From positions 40,146-104,145 of the forward strand of contig JACKFF010000013.1 in the NCBI GenBank assembly GCA_020632595.1: a stretch of DNA of 64,000 bases, given 5' to 3'. Position numbers and translations under genes: made by a program. This document shows, in pieces, positions 53,457 through 62,710 of this stretch. This DNA comes from Nitrospiraceae bacterium. Its GTDB lineage: Bacteria > Nitrospirota > Nitrospiria > Nitrospirales > UBA8639. The notes under the pieces were generated by a model. The model made no database searches and was not told the DNA's origin. It worked only from the letters and a program-made list of their open reading frames with translations. How positions within the stretch are numbered: position 1 is the first letter of the stretch; each line of letters opens with the position of its first letter.

Positions 53457-53689
53457 GGAGTTTCTCCTGTTTGGGTAAATACCCCAGTCGTGCCAAATGG
53501 GGAATCCAGATTAGTATTCATTGGACAGCAAACGGACTCGCGACACGCCAAGCTTATCCAAGGCCACACGTAATCCTTGATAATTTTTCGGTTGGTATGG
53601 GAAAAACTGAAGAGGGTGTAGGAGAAAATCTCCTCAATTTGCTTTCTAGTGTCGGAGCCTGGATTCGCGAAGTCCGTCTCCATCAAGGG

Positions 53690-54165
53690 CGCGGGTTGTA
53701 AATCTGGCGGTCGTTCGCTGAAGGCGGTTGAACTTACCTTGGGAGGCCTCTCGTCTGTCTTGACGGCAAGACTGAGGATGGAGTGATTCATCCAGACCGG
53801 GCGGGAGGAGTCAGCAGAGGGCATAGTAGTCCCAGGTGGGATGAAGGCCTGAACGGTCCTGCATGAGCAGGGTAAGAGGAGTGGCGAGTCGGCAGCGGAA
53901 CTCATGAGGGACAAATGGCTGAATAACCAGTTAACTCTGGCCTTCCCGACAGAGGATATGGGTGAAGCCCTAAGGGCTGACGAGGAAGTGTCGAATCGCT
54001 TGCGGCGAACCGCGCAGTCGAAAGCCCGGCGAGAGGTGATCAGTTGCGAGAAGTCTCTCCTGGTTAGCCGGTCGCTTAACCCGCCGAACCGCCGTATACG
54101 GACCCGTATGTACGGTGGTGTGACAGGGAAAGCGGGTGATCGCCTACCTATGTCGATGGACGCCC
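53690..54165 (+). mobile_element. Decayed group II intron (remnant)
   Basis: The stretch looks like the 3' part of a bacterial group II intron. A recognisable domain IV/pre-ORF region (about 53720-53900) with AGGAGTCAGCAGAGG and GTAGTCCCAGGTGGGATGAA leads into the first ~47 codons of an intron-encoded protein. Then comes a domain V hairpin at 54086-54120, with CCGCCGTA paired to TACGGTGG (one G-U), TACG/CGTA inside and a two-base bulge. A domain VI-like segment follows to about 54160. Most of the reverse transcriptase is missing, so it cannot move on its own. The exact 5' end is not placed. Confidence 0.65.
53904..54047 (+). pseudogene. Truncated intron-encoded reverse transcriptase, N-terminal remnant
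   Basis: The frame begins MRDKWLNNQLTLAFPTEDMGEALRADEE, which resembles the start of group II intron maturases of the 'QLALAF...GEA-RA' type. After about 47 codons the similarity ends, and the frame runs on into the domain V region (NPPNRRIRTRMYGGV, a known translation artefact of that RNA). The fingers, palm and maturase domains are deleted. No function is expected. Confidence 0.55.
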
Positions 54166-54213
54166 CGTCTGGCTTGATCGGATGGGGCAGACGCAATCTT
54201 TGAATGGTCGGAC

Positions 54214-54255
54214 CAACTCGCGGAGCCTGTCCTGAGTTTTCGAAGGGCTCAAACA
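54214..54255. repeat. Fragment of the rarA-vapBC island repeat
   Basis: AACTCGCGGAGC-CTGTCCTGAG followed by TTTTCGAAGGGCTCAAACA matches the centre of the repeat copies at 9.9 and 11.0 kb with a few changes. Only this ~40-base core is present. It links the two accessory patches of the window. Confidence 0.6.
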
Positions 54256-54601
54256 AGGTCCGCCCGTTGATAAGAGCGTCCGACCCTGGAGCCGGACGGT
54301 AAGCGTCGGACAATAGGTGACCACCTTTTCAGGGACTCACATGAAAGAGCGGGAAGCCATATATGCTGTATGTTCCCTTTTTCCAATCTCGCCGCCCGTT
54401 GCCTCTTAATAAGAGGGTTACCTTCAACAATGAATGCGAATGTCTCCTTGACATATATTTTCGATTGACGAAGAATAATTGGGCTTTTTACAGATATCTG
54501 TTAACTGATTTGTTTGCCTTATCCGATTGTTTCATGGACTGTTTAAAGGCTATGCCAAGGATTCTTGTCTGGTCTGTGCCTTACCTACCATCCAAAATGT
54601 G
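54256..54601. other. Gap between the intron remnant and the FRG gene
   Basis: About 350 bases with no gene seen. A short GC-rich inverted stretch (GTCCGACCCTGGAGCCGGACGG) is followed by AT-rich DNA. A TTGACA at 54448 with AATAAT 20 bases on is a weak promoter candidate for the FRG gene. Confidence 0.4.
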
Positions 54602-55518
54602 ATGGACCTGACAAAAATTTTTATGATCAATATAGATGGGCAGCTTTATGAAGAGAACCAGGTAAGGCAGATTCCATGCTCTACTTGGGACGATTTTATA
54701 CAAGAAGTCCGAAAGACTCCATCAATTGAACAGAATGAAGGATCCAATCTTATCGGTAGGTGGGCTATTTACCGTGGGCATTCCTCACCTGAATGGAAGC
54801 TATCGTCTCGTCTTGAACGATCAATTGTTTTTAATGGGAGACACAATAATGGGGAAGTTGTCGAAGGTGGGTTGAGGGAAATAAACGGTCAAGGTTGGTA
54901 TGTGAGTCTGTGTACTGAGATTCTGAAAAAGTTCAGACAGAATGCATCCGGTATACCCAATGTCGATATTACTCGTGAAGATGATGAGCTATTTGCATTA
55001 GGACGACACTATGGTCTTCTGACACCATTGCTCGATTGGACAATGAGTCCGTATGTCGCTGCTTTTTTGCATTCATCGAACTTTATAAAAAACTTGAATT
55101 TAAGGCTGGAATTCCCTTTTCTTTTAAGGACGGTTTTGTGCATGTCTGGGCCCTCCGTCTATGGGATAATTTGGACGAAGCTGGAGTTTTTAAACTTGTT
55201 CAACTTAATAGAGAGAAGGGTTCAAGGCTTTGGGCACAGTCCGGGCTATTTACGAGGCTCGACAGTAGTAAACATCTTGATATTGAAGCTTACTTAAAAA
55301 GCCGAGGAAAAGCCCACTATCTTGAATGCTACCAACTTCGGTATGAAGATGCAGTGACTGCCTTACGGGATTTGGATTTGATGAACATTGATCTAGCTAC
55401 TATGTTTCCAGATTTGCAAGGTGCAGCGGAACAGGCAAATATAGATTCAGAAGTACTTCGAACTGCTATGACAAGTTTGCTAGACGGGTCCGATAAGCCG
55501 AAGAAAAGGCTTGGCTGA
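54602..55518 (+). pseudogene. FRG domain protein, frameshifted
   Basis: Two overlapping frames together encode one FRG (F-R-G motif) protein of about 306 residues. The first has the family start with WAIYRGHSSPEWKLSSRLER and the motif LGRHYGLLTPLLDWTMSPYVAAF; the second continues FAFIELYKKLEFKAGIPF and runs to the end with LWAQSGLFTRLDSSKHLD. The switch falls at a run of six T at 55063-55068, where seven T would restore the frame. The local sequence T-TTT-TTG is also a classical -1 slippery heptamer. FRG domains occur in phage-defence-like and toxin-like proteins. It is probably a pseudogene; sequencing error or programmed frameshifting are alternatives. Confidence 0.7.
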
Positions 55519-55700
55519 CCGGTGGCTAGTGAACAAAGAGTAAGTTAAATGGGAAGATAATTGATAGCACAGACAAGCGCTATCTTTCTTGAATGGGTCA
55601 GTGCCGTGGACATTCGGAAAATTTTTTATTCTGACAAGAGCCAAAGATTTCATATTTGGAGGAGATCGCACCTTCTGGTGTTATCTGAGAGTTGAGCCCC

Positions 55701-56414
55701 TCACATCGAACCGGACTTGCTGCCACCTTTTTGGGGGACAAATTCCAGGAAATATTGGCGGGGGAGAAAGGTGTGTTCTTTGACGAAGGTAAAGCCGGCT
55801 TGTTTCATATCCTTGATGACTTGTTCTTTGGGAACCAAATGGCGTTTTGAGAAGCCGAGTGTGCCGGACCGCGCGTCGGCGTAATAGTCGATGATGACCA
55901 CACGCCCGTTTGGCTTGAGCGCGGGTTTGGTGTTGGCCAGATAGTCAATCTGGTCTTCCAGGTGGTGATAGACGTCGCACAGGAACACCATGTCTGCGTT
56001 GTTCCCCGAAAATGTGGGACCTTCTTTTTCAGCCAAAATAAAACGGACTCTGTCGGCGAGCCCAAGTTTTTCCAACTCGCGTTTGTTGTAATTCAACATT
56101 TTCTGTTCGACATCGATAGCGATGATCTGTCCCTTCTCCCCCACGGCTTTTGCCAGGCGGCGGGTGAAATAACCCGATCCTGCCCCCATATCGATCACCA
56201 TCATGCCAGGCGCGAGATTCAGAGCCTCAATGACTTTTTCGGGCTGTTGGTGCTGATCACGTTCCGGGCGTTCAAGAGCGTGAATGTATCTGTTGATATC
56301 CCATGTTTTTTGGGCACAGCTTGCAGTCAGGCCTGCGAGAACTGCAAGAATCAGGAGGTAGAACATCGTTGGTCTTTTGGACGGTTCTACTGGAGGCGTC
56401 GATCGTTCGTTCAT
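55701..56414 (-). CDS. Exported/anchored class I SAM methyltransferase
   Basis: A 237-residue protein. The Rossmann methyltransferase motif I is VIDMGAGSGYFTRRLA, followed by IIAIDVEQKML and DMVFLCDVYHHLEDQ. Before it lies a hydrophobic N-terminal helix (FYLLILAVLAGLTASC) that looks like a signal or lipoprotein anchor. Cytoplasmic SAM would not be available outside, so either it is anchored facing the cytoplasm or the N-terminus is misleading. The start at 56414 follows AAGGA on the minus strand. The closest recognisable kin are 'methyltransferase domain' proteins of unknown substrate. Confidence 0.8.
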   Translation of the reverse strand: MNERSTPPVEPSKRPTMFYLLILAVLAGLTASCAQKTWDINRYIHALERPERDQHQQPEKVIEALNLAPGMMVIDMGAGSGYFTRRLAKAVGEKGQIIAIDVEQKMLNYNKRELEKLGLADRVRFILAEKEGPTFSGNNADMVFLCDVYHHLEDQIDYLANTKPALKPNGRVVIIDYYADARSGTLGFSKRHLVPKEQVIKDMKQAGFTFVKEHTFLPRQYFLEFVPQKGGSKSGSM

Positions 56415-56654
56415 TTGTATTATCCTTACATTCATGCCTGATTTTTTTTGGATAGGGGATAAACGGCAAACATTTTACTCTTATAACGATTGAAGAGACG
56501 AAGTTTCAAGTAAAAGGTGAACGCATGGCTTGGGGAAATGCTGCAGTTTTCCTGTGTTTTTGGTGAATCGTGAGGACTACCGCATCTGCCGCAACGCTAG
56601 GGGAGCACTCCTATTTTCCTCTGTAGACGTCACAATTTCTTGAGGCGAAATAGA

Positions 56655-57767
56655 CTAAAGGACGAGATTCTGCGAGCGGATGGCGAACGTGAGAAAAGCC
56701 ATAAAGAGCATAGCGGCTCCCAGGGCTGCTTCGGTCCAGATGGAGTGTTGAATAAGCCACGGCTCTACCCCTGGCTTGCTTTGAGTCGACTCATTGAGGG
56801 GATTCCCTATCCACCAGACGACTCCAGCCACCAGACTTGCTCCCAGCACCACAACACTTCCCGTGGTGGTTGCTAGGCCAAGGCCCATAAGTAATCGCGG
56901 CCATTGAGGGAGCCATCGTTCGGGAGATAAAGGGCTTCCGGAAGTAATTTCCCGTATCCACCAGAGTCTTAGCCCTAATCCTACACCTATGACTATCAGT
57001 CCGAGAAAGAGTGAGAGGGATGGTTCCAATTCAATACCTGGATGGGGAACAATGATCCATACGATGCTAAAGGCCGTGACCATCCAGACGAGACCATGAG
57101 TGAGTGTGTGCTGAAAGAATTCCTTCCACTTGTCTGGAGGATGAATGATGATGAGCGCGGTTCCGATTCCCACCAGAACACCGCCAAGCACATCTGTAGG
57201 GAAATGGGAACCGGTGACGACACGGCAGGTTCCAATAAACGCGGCTAACCCGAACCACAACATTTTGCCTTTTGGGAAATGATAGGCCAGGACTGTGGCT
57301 ACGGCAAAGGAAGCGGTGGCATGACCGGAGGGAAAAGAGTCCCATCCGCTTTCAAATGAAGGGGCGATCTGCCAGTCCTGTCCTTGTCTGAGTCTTGGCC
57401 TGGGGCGGCCGATGGTGTGTTTCAATATTTGGGTAAAGAGTCCGGCGACTCCGTGTGCGAGTAAGGTATGAATGCAGGCGGACTTCCAGGTAGGCCAACC
57501 GAATCGGAATCCTATGGCCCCAATGGTCAATGATATGAGCACCAGAGTCAGCCCGTCACCTAATCGGTTTCCCACATTGCCGATGTGGTCGATGGCAGGA
57601 TGCGTGAAGCTGTGAACGATCTGGAGAGTTGGACCATCTACCTGGGCAAGAAAAGCAAATAAGCCAAGGAGGAGGACTCCGGATAGCCCGAATATCAGGA
57701 GGGGATTCTGGCGGAGGAGAAGCTGCGGACGTCGAGGTGAAGGAGCTGCGGGTGATTGGTCAGTCAC
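56655..57767 (-). CDS. PAP2 family membrane phosphatase
   Basis: A 370-residue membrane protein of the type-2 phosphatidic-acid phosphatase family. The three catalytic motifs are visible: KHTIGRPRPR (K-x6-R-P), FPSGHATASF (PSGH) and CRVVTGSHFPTDVLGG (S-R-x5-H-x3-D form). An N-terminal helix precedes the domain, and the C-terminal ~140 residues hold four more membrane helices, an extension beyond the basic fold. Likely substrates are undecaprenyl pyrophosphate or phospholipids. It is separate from, but near, the TolB-like gene. Confidence 0.88.
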   Translation of the reverse strand: MTDQSPAAPSPRRPQLLLRQNPLLIFGLSGVLLLGLFAFLAQVDGPTLQIVHSFTHPAIDHIGNVGNRLGDGLTLVLISLTIGAIGFRFGWPTWKSACIHTLLAHGVAGLFTQILKHTIGRPRPRLRQGQDWQIAPSFESGWDSFPSGHATASFAVATVLAYHFPKGKMLWFGLAAFIGTCRVVTGSHFPTDVLGGVLVGIGTALIIIHPPDKWKEFFQHTLTHGLVWMVTAFSIVWIIVPHPGIELEPSLSLFLGLIVIGVGLGLRLWWIREITSGSPLSPERWLPQWPRLLMGLGLATTTGSVVVLGASLVAGVVWWIGNPLNESTQSKPGVEPWLIQHSIWTEAALGAAMLFMAFLTFAIRSQNLVL

Positions 57768-57909
57768 AGGATTGGAAAATAGGATTCATCAACAGCCTTG
57801 GCCGAATTTTTCTTCCGTTTATGGAACATCTCCTCCTCCTCCATGCTCCCTCCGGACCAGGGCCGGTAAAGGGGACGAGGAGGGCCCGGTTGACATAATA
57901 TTCGTCGGA

Positions 57910-59019
57910 TTAGGGCACCCAGTCAGCCAGAAAGATGTTGAATTCTTTTGGGTTGGCGGCATTCCGATCGGATGACCATACCACCTGTTTTCCGTCAGGG
58001 GAGAACATCGGGAAGCTATTAAAGTGCCCTTTGAAGGTAATTTGTTCGGGGTGCGTGCCATCGTCATTGATCATATGCAAGTGAAAAGAGGGGCGCCCCT
58101 GATGATCAGGCGGTGTCGACAAGTTAGAGGAATAGATGATGCGTTTCCCATCGTGAGCAAAGAAGGGAGCAAAATTCGAACGCCCGTTGTGCGTGACCTG
58201 TATCTTGTTGGAGCCATCAGCATTCATGATGAAGATTTCCAGGTTTGAGGGTTCCACAAGGTTTTGACTGAGCAGGTCACGGTAGGCTTTCACGTCCTCG
58301 TCAGTTTTCGGATGATGGGCTCGATAGACGATTCTTTTATTGTCGGGAGAAAAAAAGGCCCCGCCATCATATCCGACTTCGTGCGTCAGTCGCTTCAGAT
58401 TCTTTCCATCGATATCCATGGTGTACACATCTAAATCTCCATCGCGTATGGAGGTGAAGACAATGGTTTTTCCATCCGGAGAAATGGTGGCTTCGGCATC
58501 GTACCCATGGGCGGAGGTCAACCGTTGGACGTCCCGGCCACCGATATTCATGGAGAAGATGTCGTAATCATCGAGTGCCCACCGGTAACGTTCGGTCTTT
58601 TCGGGGACGGGTGGACAAAATTGACTGTTGATATGTGTGGAGGAAAAAAGGACACGCCGACCTCCGGGGAAAAAATATCCGCACGTGGTGCCGCCCAGTC
58701 CCAGGCTGACCCGCCGGACATTTGTGCCATCGAGGTCCATGATATAGATTTGATAACAGGACCTGAGCGTCTTACCATCCGGTTCCAGAGTTGACTGGTA
58801 TACCAACCGGTTACCCTCATCCGAAAAATAGGCTTCGGCATTTTTCCCCGAAAATGTGAGCTGCCGGATATTGGCCAAATGAGGTTCCGGTTGATCCTGA
58901 TTCGCGGATGGTTCGGCAGCCAGGGCGGTATTGCACACTAGCAACAAGGGCAGCAGGGTTAACGGGAGAATGTGTCGTATCGAACATGTGGATCGAAGGA
59001 TAGGAAAGGTCGGATGCAT
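57910..59019 (-). CDS. TolB-like beta-propeller (PD40 repeat) protein, secreted
   Basis: A 369-residue protein with a signal peptide (hydrophobic stretch RHILPLTLLPLLLVCNTALAAE). The mature part carries five or more WD40-like PD40 repeats, each with a core such as ATISPDGKTIVFTSIRDGDLDVYTMDID or MFSPDGKQVVWSSDRNA. It is a periplasmic beta-propeller, probably for protein or envelope interactions. It lies 10 bases after the M1 peptidase, with which it is likely cotranscribed. No peptidase domain is attached. Confidence 0.85.
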   Translation of the reverse strand: MHPTFPILRSTCSIRHILPLTLLPLLLVCNTALAAEPSANQDQPEPHLANIRQLTFSGKNAEAYFSDEGNRLVYQSTLEPDGKTLRSCYQIYIMDLDGTNVRRVSLGLGGTTCGYFFPGGRRVLFSSTHINSQFCPPVPEKTERYRWALDDYDIFSMNIGGRDVQRLTSAHGYDAEATISPDGKTIVFTSIRDGDLDVYTMDIDGKNLKRLTHEVGYDGGAFFSPDNKRIVYRAHHPKTDEDVKAYRDLLSQNLVEPSNLEIFIMNADGSNKIQVTHNGRSNFAPFFAHDGKRIIYSSNLSTPPDHQGRPSFHLHMINDDGTHPEQITFKGHFNSFPMFSPDGKQVVWSSDRNAANPKEFNIFLADWVP

Positions 59020-59028
59020 TCATGAACC

Positions 59029-61197
59029 TCACGGTGAATGGCGAATAATTTCTCGTGTAGAGTGTACGGGTTGAAACATTCCCCGGGCAATCACTTTTCC
59101 TTGCTTGAAGACCAGATAGCTATCCCACCCGTAGAAAAATAACAGCCGTGCAACGGGCTTGACGGCTTCCGGAGACCATCCGAAAAAGAATGTGACGGTA
59201 TGGTTTGCATCCCGGGGATGGGCGCACGAAATCAGGAAGGCCATCTCCGGGCCCTCGAATTTCTGTTCCCCGATGGAGAGGTGTCCCGGATGCATGTCCA
59301 TAAACCTTTCGCAACTAGGGAAGGAACCGGATTCCAACAGACGACGGGCAGAGGGTCCGATGATCAGATAGGAGGCCGATTCAGAAATGACCGGATCATC
59401 GGTTTGGATCGTTTCGATGCCGGGTTGTCCCTCAAGACGTTGAAACAGAGTTTCTAGGCTTTGAGCTTCCTCTTGTGTCAGGGTCTGAGGTCTGATGAGA
59501 ATCCGACGGGTGTCGGTTTCCCACCTATTTAACATGGGTGGAATGTGTGCACGGAGGAGGTGGAGCAGAAGATCGTGCTCGGGATCAATGGCGAGTGTCG
59601 TCGGACTTGCCGGGAGATGCAGCGTGAACGGTTGTGTGTCCTGAGCCACGTTGAGGACGGCGTCATGCATGAGTCCTCCTTGGAGATCAAGGTGGAGGGG
59701 AAGGCGGATGGTGAACATCGGGTCCGCCTGTCGGATTGTTCCGGTCAGGGTGAACTGTCCCTGTACCGTGGGATCTTCCTGGACCAAGATGTCCTGGATG
59801 TCCAAATTTGGTGCGCCGGGTTGATCGATCCATTGATGGAAAAACCAACTGAGGTCTCTTTCAGCCGCCTTTGAAAAGATCCGGAGAAGATCGTTCCACT
59901 CCAGATAGGTGCCCGTCCCTTCCTGAATAATACTGCGAACCCCGTTAAAAAAAGCCACCTCTCCCATTTCTTGTCTGAGCATGTGAAATACCATGGCTGT
60001 TTTCTGGTAGCCAATGGCATTATCCAACCGGGATTCTTTGTGGTGAAATGCCCGTACGGGATATTCCTTGTCCGGCTCGGCATACAGATTATATTCGTAG
60101 ACCATCCGCCGTCGGGTATTGAAGGCCTCCTGCCGATTCCCTTTAGCCTCGTCAAAATAGTAATTGGCGAGATAGGTGGTGAGCCCTTCTACCCAATTGC
60201 CTTGGGCAAAGTCATTGAAAACGGAATTTCCGAACCAGGAATGGACGATTTCATGACCGAGAGAATAGGGTTGGGTATATCCGCGCCGAATAACCCCCTC
60301 ACCTAAGAGGGTGAATGAGGGGAGCCCAAGTCCGCTTGGAAAAAAGTTTTCCACGACGGCAAATTTTGTAAACGGGTATGGACCCAAAAGATCGGTATAC
60401 ATGTGAAGGTAGTCGATGGTCGCTTCTATATATTGGGGAGCCAGGTGTGCCTCTTCCGGGAAAAGATAGGTGGCAAGTTGAATGCCTTTCCATTCCTGCT
60501 TTTGCACCACAAAATGATTGGCTGCCAGCGTCAGCGCTTCACTCGGCAGGCTCACCTTCCACTGGGTGGTTCGGCGCCGGTCAGTCACGGTATTGGAGAC
60601 TTCCCGGCCTTGGGTGATCGCTTCCCACTCTGAAGGGAGGCTGAGGGTGAGATCATATGTCGAGAGGGTCTGTTCCCATGTGGGATGCCAGAATGTTTCG
60701 TATGTTAAATACACGCCGTTGGGTCCAATATGTCCGTTGGTGTCATCCGGTTTGACAAAGCGAAGTCCACCTGAAGCTTTTGGAGAATCATCAATCTGCC
60801 CGTGATAGGTCAGGTTGAGGACAGCCGGTTGGTCCGGGCCGTCAAGGGGAGGTAAGGGAATTTCAATAACCCGGCGGGTTGATGGCGGCGGAGTCACGGC
60901 TTCTGAGGGATGGGGGATGGGAAGGAATGTGCCATTGAATTCGATCCGATCGATCGTGAGCTGAGGGTGCAGGATGAAGGAGACGGACGAGTTGGCACGA
61001 TGAGATGGAGAAAGATGAAGGGTGTCCGATCCGGCAATGGCATGGGTGTCAGGATTCAGTTCAATATGTAATTCATGGTGAATAGGCATCAACGCCTTGG
61101 CTTGGAGAGGATTCGCCATCGCCAGGCACATCAATACCCCGAGGACAATCGGTGGGACACGTATGGCTTTCCGGAAGATTTGGTGAATAACACTCAC
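59029..61197 (-). CDS. M1 family metallopeptidase, secreted
   Basis: A 722-residue peptidase with an N-terminal signal peptide (VPPIVLGVLMCLAMANPLQA). The zinc motif is H315-E-I-V-H319, in LGHEIVHSWFGNSVFN, and the third ligand is E337 in GNWVEGLTTYLANYY. There are 17 residues between H319 and E337, one fewer than in the classical M1 pattern. The beta-sandwich start (ELHIELNPDTHAIAGSDTLHL) matches aminopeptidase N-like proteins. The C-terminal ~180 residues (after DPEHDLLLHLLRAHIPP) form an extra domain. It precedes the TolB-like gene in one unit. Confidence 0.9.
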   Translation of the reverse strand: MSVIHQIFRKAIRVPPIVLGVLMCLAMANPLQAKALMPIHHELHIELNPDTHAIAGSDTLHLSPSHRANSSVSFILHPQLTIDRIEFNGTFLPIPHPSEAVTPPPSTRRVIEIPLPPLDGPDQPAVLNLTYHGQIDDSPKASGGLRFVKPDDTNGHIGPNGVYLTYETFWHPTWEQTLSTYDLTLSLPSEWEAITQGREVSNTVTDRRRTTQWKVSLPSEALTLAANHFVVQKQEWKGIQLATYLFPEEAHLAPQYIEATIDYLHMYTDLLGPYPFTKFAVVENFFPSGLGLPSFTLLGEGVIRRGYTQPYSLGHEIVHSWFGNSVFNDFAQGNWVEGLTTYLANYYFDEAKGNRQEAFNTRRRMVYEYNLYAEPDKEYPVRAFHHKESRLDNAIGYQKTAMVFHMLRQEMGEVAFFNGVRSIIQEGTGTYLEWNDLLRIFSKAAERDLSWFFHQWIDQPGAPNLDIQDILVQEDPTVQGQFTLTGTIRQADPMFTIRLPLHLDLQGGLMHDAVLNVAQDTQPFTLHLPASPTTLAIDPEHDLLLHLLRAHIPPMLNRWETDTRRILIRPQTLTQEEAQSLETLFQRLEGQPGIETIQTDDPVISESASYLIIGPSARRLLESGSFPSCERFMDMHPGHLSIGEQKFEGPEMAFLISCAHPRDANHTVTFFFGWSPEAVKPVARLLFFYGWDSYLVFKQGKVIARGMFQPVHSTREIIRHSP

Positions 61198-61275
61198 AAG
61201 ACGATTTCCTTGGTTAATTTCCGAACACCATGTTTGTCTCCGCTGGAATGCTGTGTGGAAGAAAGCTGGGAGGTG

Positions 61276-62202
61276 TCAGTCCTCTGGATTTTCTGCCGGG
61301 AGCAAGGCCTCGACAAATGCTGAAGCGTGAAAATCCTGAAGGTCCGCTTCCCCTTCCCCTACACCTATCAAACGAATGGGAAGATTGAGTTCGTCGACGA
61401 TCGCCACGACCACTCCGCCTTTTGCGGTTCCATCCAGTTTGGTCAAGGCTAAGCCCGTGACGCCGAGTGACTCATGGAATTGTCGGGCCTGTGCAATAGC
61501 ATTCTGCCCCAGCGTGCCATCCAGGACAAGGAGAGTTTCATGTGGGGCGTCAGGCATTTCCCGTGCAATAATTCGTTTGATCTTTTTCAACTCATCCATC
61601 AAATTAATTTTGGTGTGCAGACGACCGGCGGTATCAATGAGGACGACGTCCACATTTCGAGCTTTCGCCGCGACCATGCCATCAAACACCACGGCGGCAG
61701 GATCGGAGCCCTGCTTCTGCTTAATCACTTCGATACCCGTGCGCTTTCCCCAAATGTCCAATTGTTCAATCGCAGCAGCCCGGAAAGTGTCGCCGGCGAC
61801 AAAGAGTGTGTGTAATCCTTGTTGCTTCAAGCGATGCCCGAGTTTGGCAATGGTCGTGGTTTTGCCGACACCGTTGATGCCGATGATCAAGATCACAAAT
61901 GGACGAGGGCCGCGTCGAATAAGTTGTTCCAGCGGTTCGGTCTCGCCCTTTCGGAGAATGTCCGTCAGGAGAGTATGGAGGACCGCTGTTGGATCAGTCC
62001 CACTGAATAACCGTGTTTTATCTTTCAGCATCTCAAGAAACCGCTCGACCGTGTGTATGCCGACATCGGCTTCCAGGAGACTGGATTCGACATCTTCCAG
62101 GGCGACGGGATCCAGGTGCCCCCGCCCCAGGCGACGTAATGACTTTTGCACGGTCTGACGTGTTTTTGCTAACCCCTTCTGAAGACGTTCAACCCATTTC
62201 AT
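61276..62202 (-). CDS. ftsY: Signal recognition particle receptor FtsY
   Basis: A 308-residue SRP GTPase that docks ribosomes at the membrane. The N domain is helical (RLGRGHLDPVALEDVESSLLEADVG). G1 is GINGVGKTTTIAKLGHRL, G2/G3 include DTFRAAAIEQLDIWGKR and LIDTAGRLHTK, G4 is TKLDGTAKGG, and the end is GVGEGEADLQDFHASAFVEALL. It has no acidic A-domain, as in many bacteria. It follows ybeY with only about 50 bases between. Confidence 0.96.
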   Translation of the reverse strand: MKWVERLQKGLAKTRQTVQKSLRRLGRGHLDPVALEDVESSLLEADVGIHTVERFLEMLKDKTRLFSGTDPTAVLHTLLTDILRKGETEPLEQLIRRGPRPFVILIIGINGVGKTTTIAKLGHRLKQQGLHTLFVAGDTFRAAAIEQLDIWGKRTGIEVIKQKQGSDPAAVVFDGMVAAKARNVDVVLIDTAGRLHTKINLMDELKKIKRIIAREMPDAPHETLLVLDGTLGQNAIAQARQFHESLGVTGLALTKLDGTAKGGVVVAIVDELNLPIRLIGVGEGEADLQDFHASAFVEALLPAENPED

Positions 62203-62251
62203 AGCTGATGTTCCCGACGATTACGGCAAATAAGTGATGCATGGTTTTTTG

Positions 62252-62704
62252 TTATGCAAGAAGACGGAGTGCCGGCGAAGAAAGGCGACCGAAGATCGTG
62301 CGTTCTTTTCGCTTCATCCGTTTGGCTTCCCGATCGGTTGTTTCATGGTCATACCCCAGCAAATGAAGGGTACCATGAATGAGTAAACGCAGGATTTCTT
62401 TATCGGCGGTATTGCCAAAGCGTGGAGCTTGAGCCAGTGCCACGGGAATACAAATCACGACATCTCCCACGAATGCCAGTGGCGACTGTAAGCCATCCTG
62501 CATGGGGAAGGCTAGCACATCGGTCGCATAGTCCCGCTGCCGGTAGGTCCGGTTGAGTGTCCGCATGCGGGTCTTGCCGACAAAGGTGAGACTCAGATTA
62601 GCTGAAGGATACCCTGCCTGTTGTAACACGGCTTGGGTCAGGCGGCACACAGTTCGGGGACGAACGGATACTCGTCGGAGGTGAGAACGGAGCCACACAG
62701 CCAT
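62252..62704 (-). CDS. ybeY: Endoribonuclease/rRNA maturation factor YbeY
   Basis: A 150-residue zinc protein acting in 16S rRNA 3' end processing and ribosome quality control. The metal site is HGTLHLLGYDHE (three His). YPSANLSLTFVGKTRMRTLNRTYR and TDVLAFPM are upstream family motifs. Its start lies six bases from the phoH stop, so the two are cotranscribed, as commonly seen. Confidence 0.95.
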   Translation of the reverse strand: MAVWLRSHLRRVSVRPRTVCRLTQAVLQQAGYPSANLSLTFVGKTRMRTLNRTYRQRDYATDVLAFPMQDGLQSPLAFVGDVVICIPVALAQAPRFGNTADKEILRLLIHGTLHLLGYDHETTDREAKRMKRKERTIFGRLSSPALRLLA

Positions 62705-62710
62705 CGGGTG

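Noticed and set aside
53414..54313. A 299-codon minus-strand frame across the intron remnant
   Set aside because: It runs antisense to the intron domains and the intron-protein remnant, is rich in Ser/Pro/Arg and lacks a ribosome site. The intron explains the sequence better.
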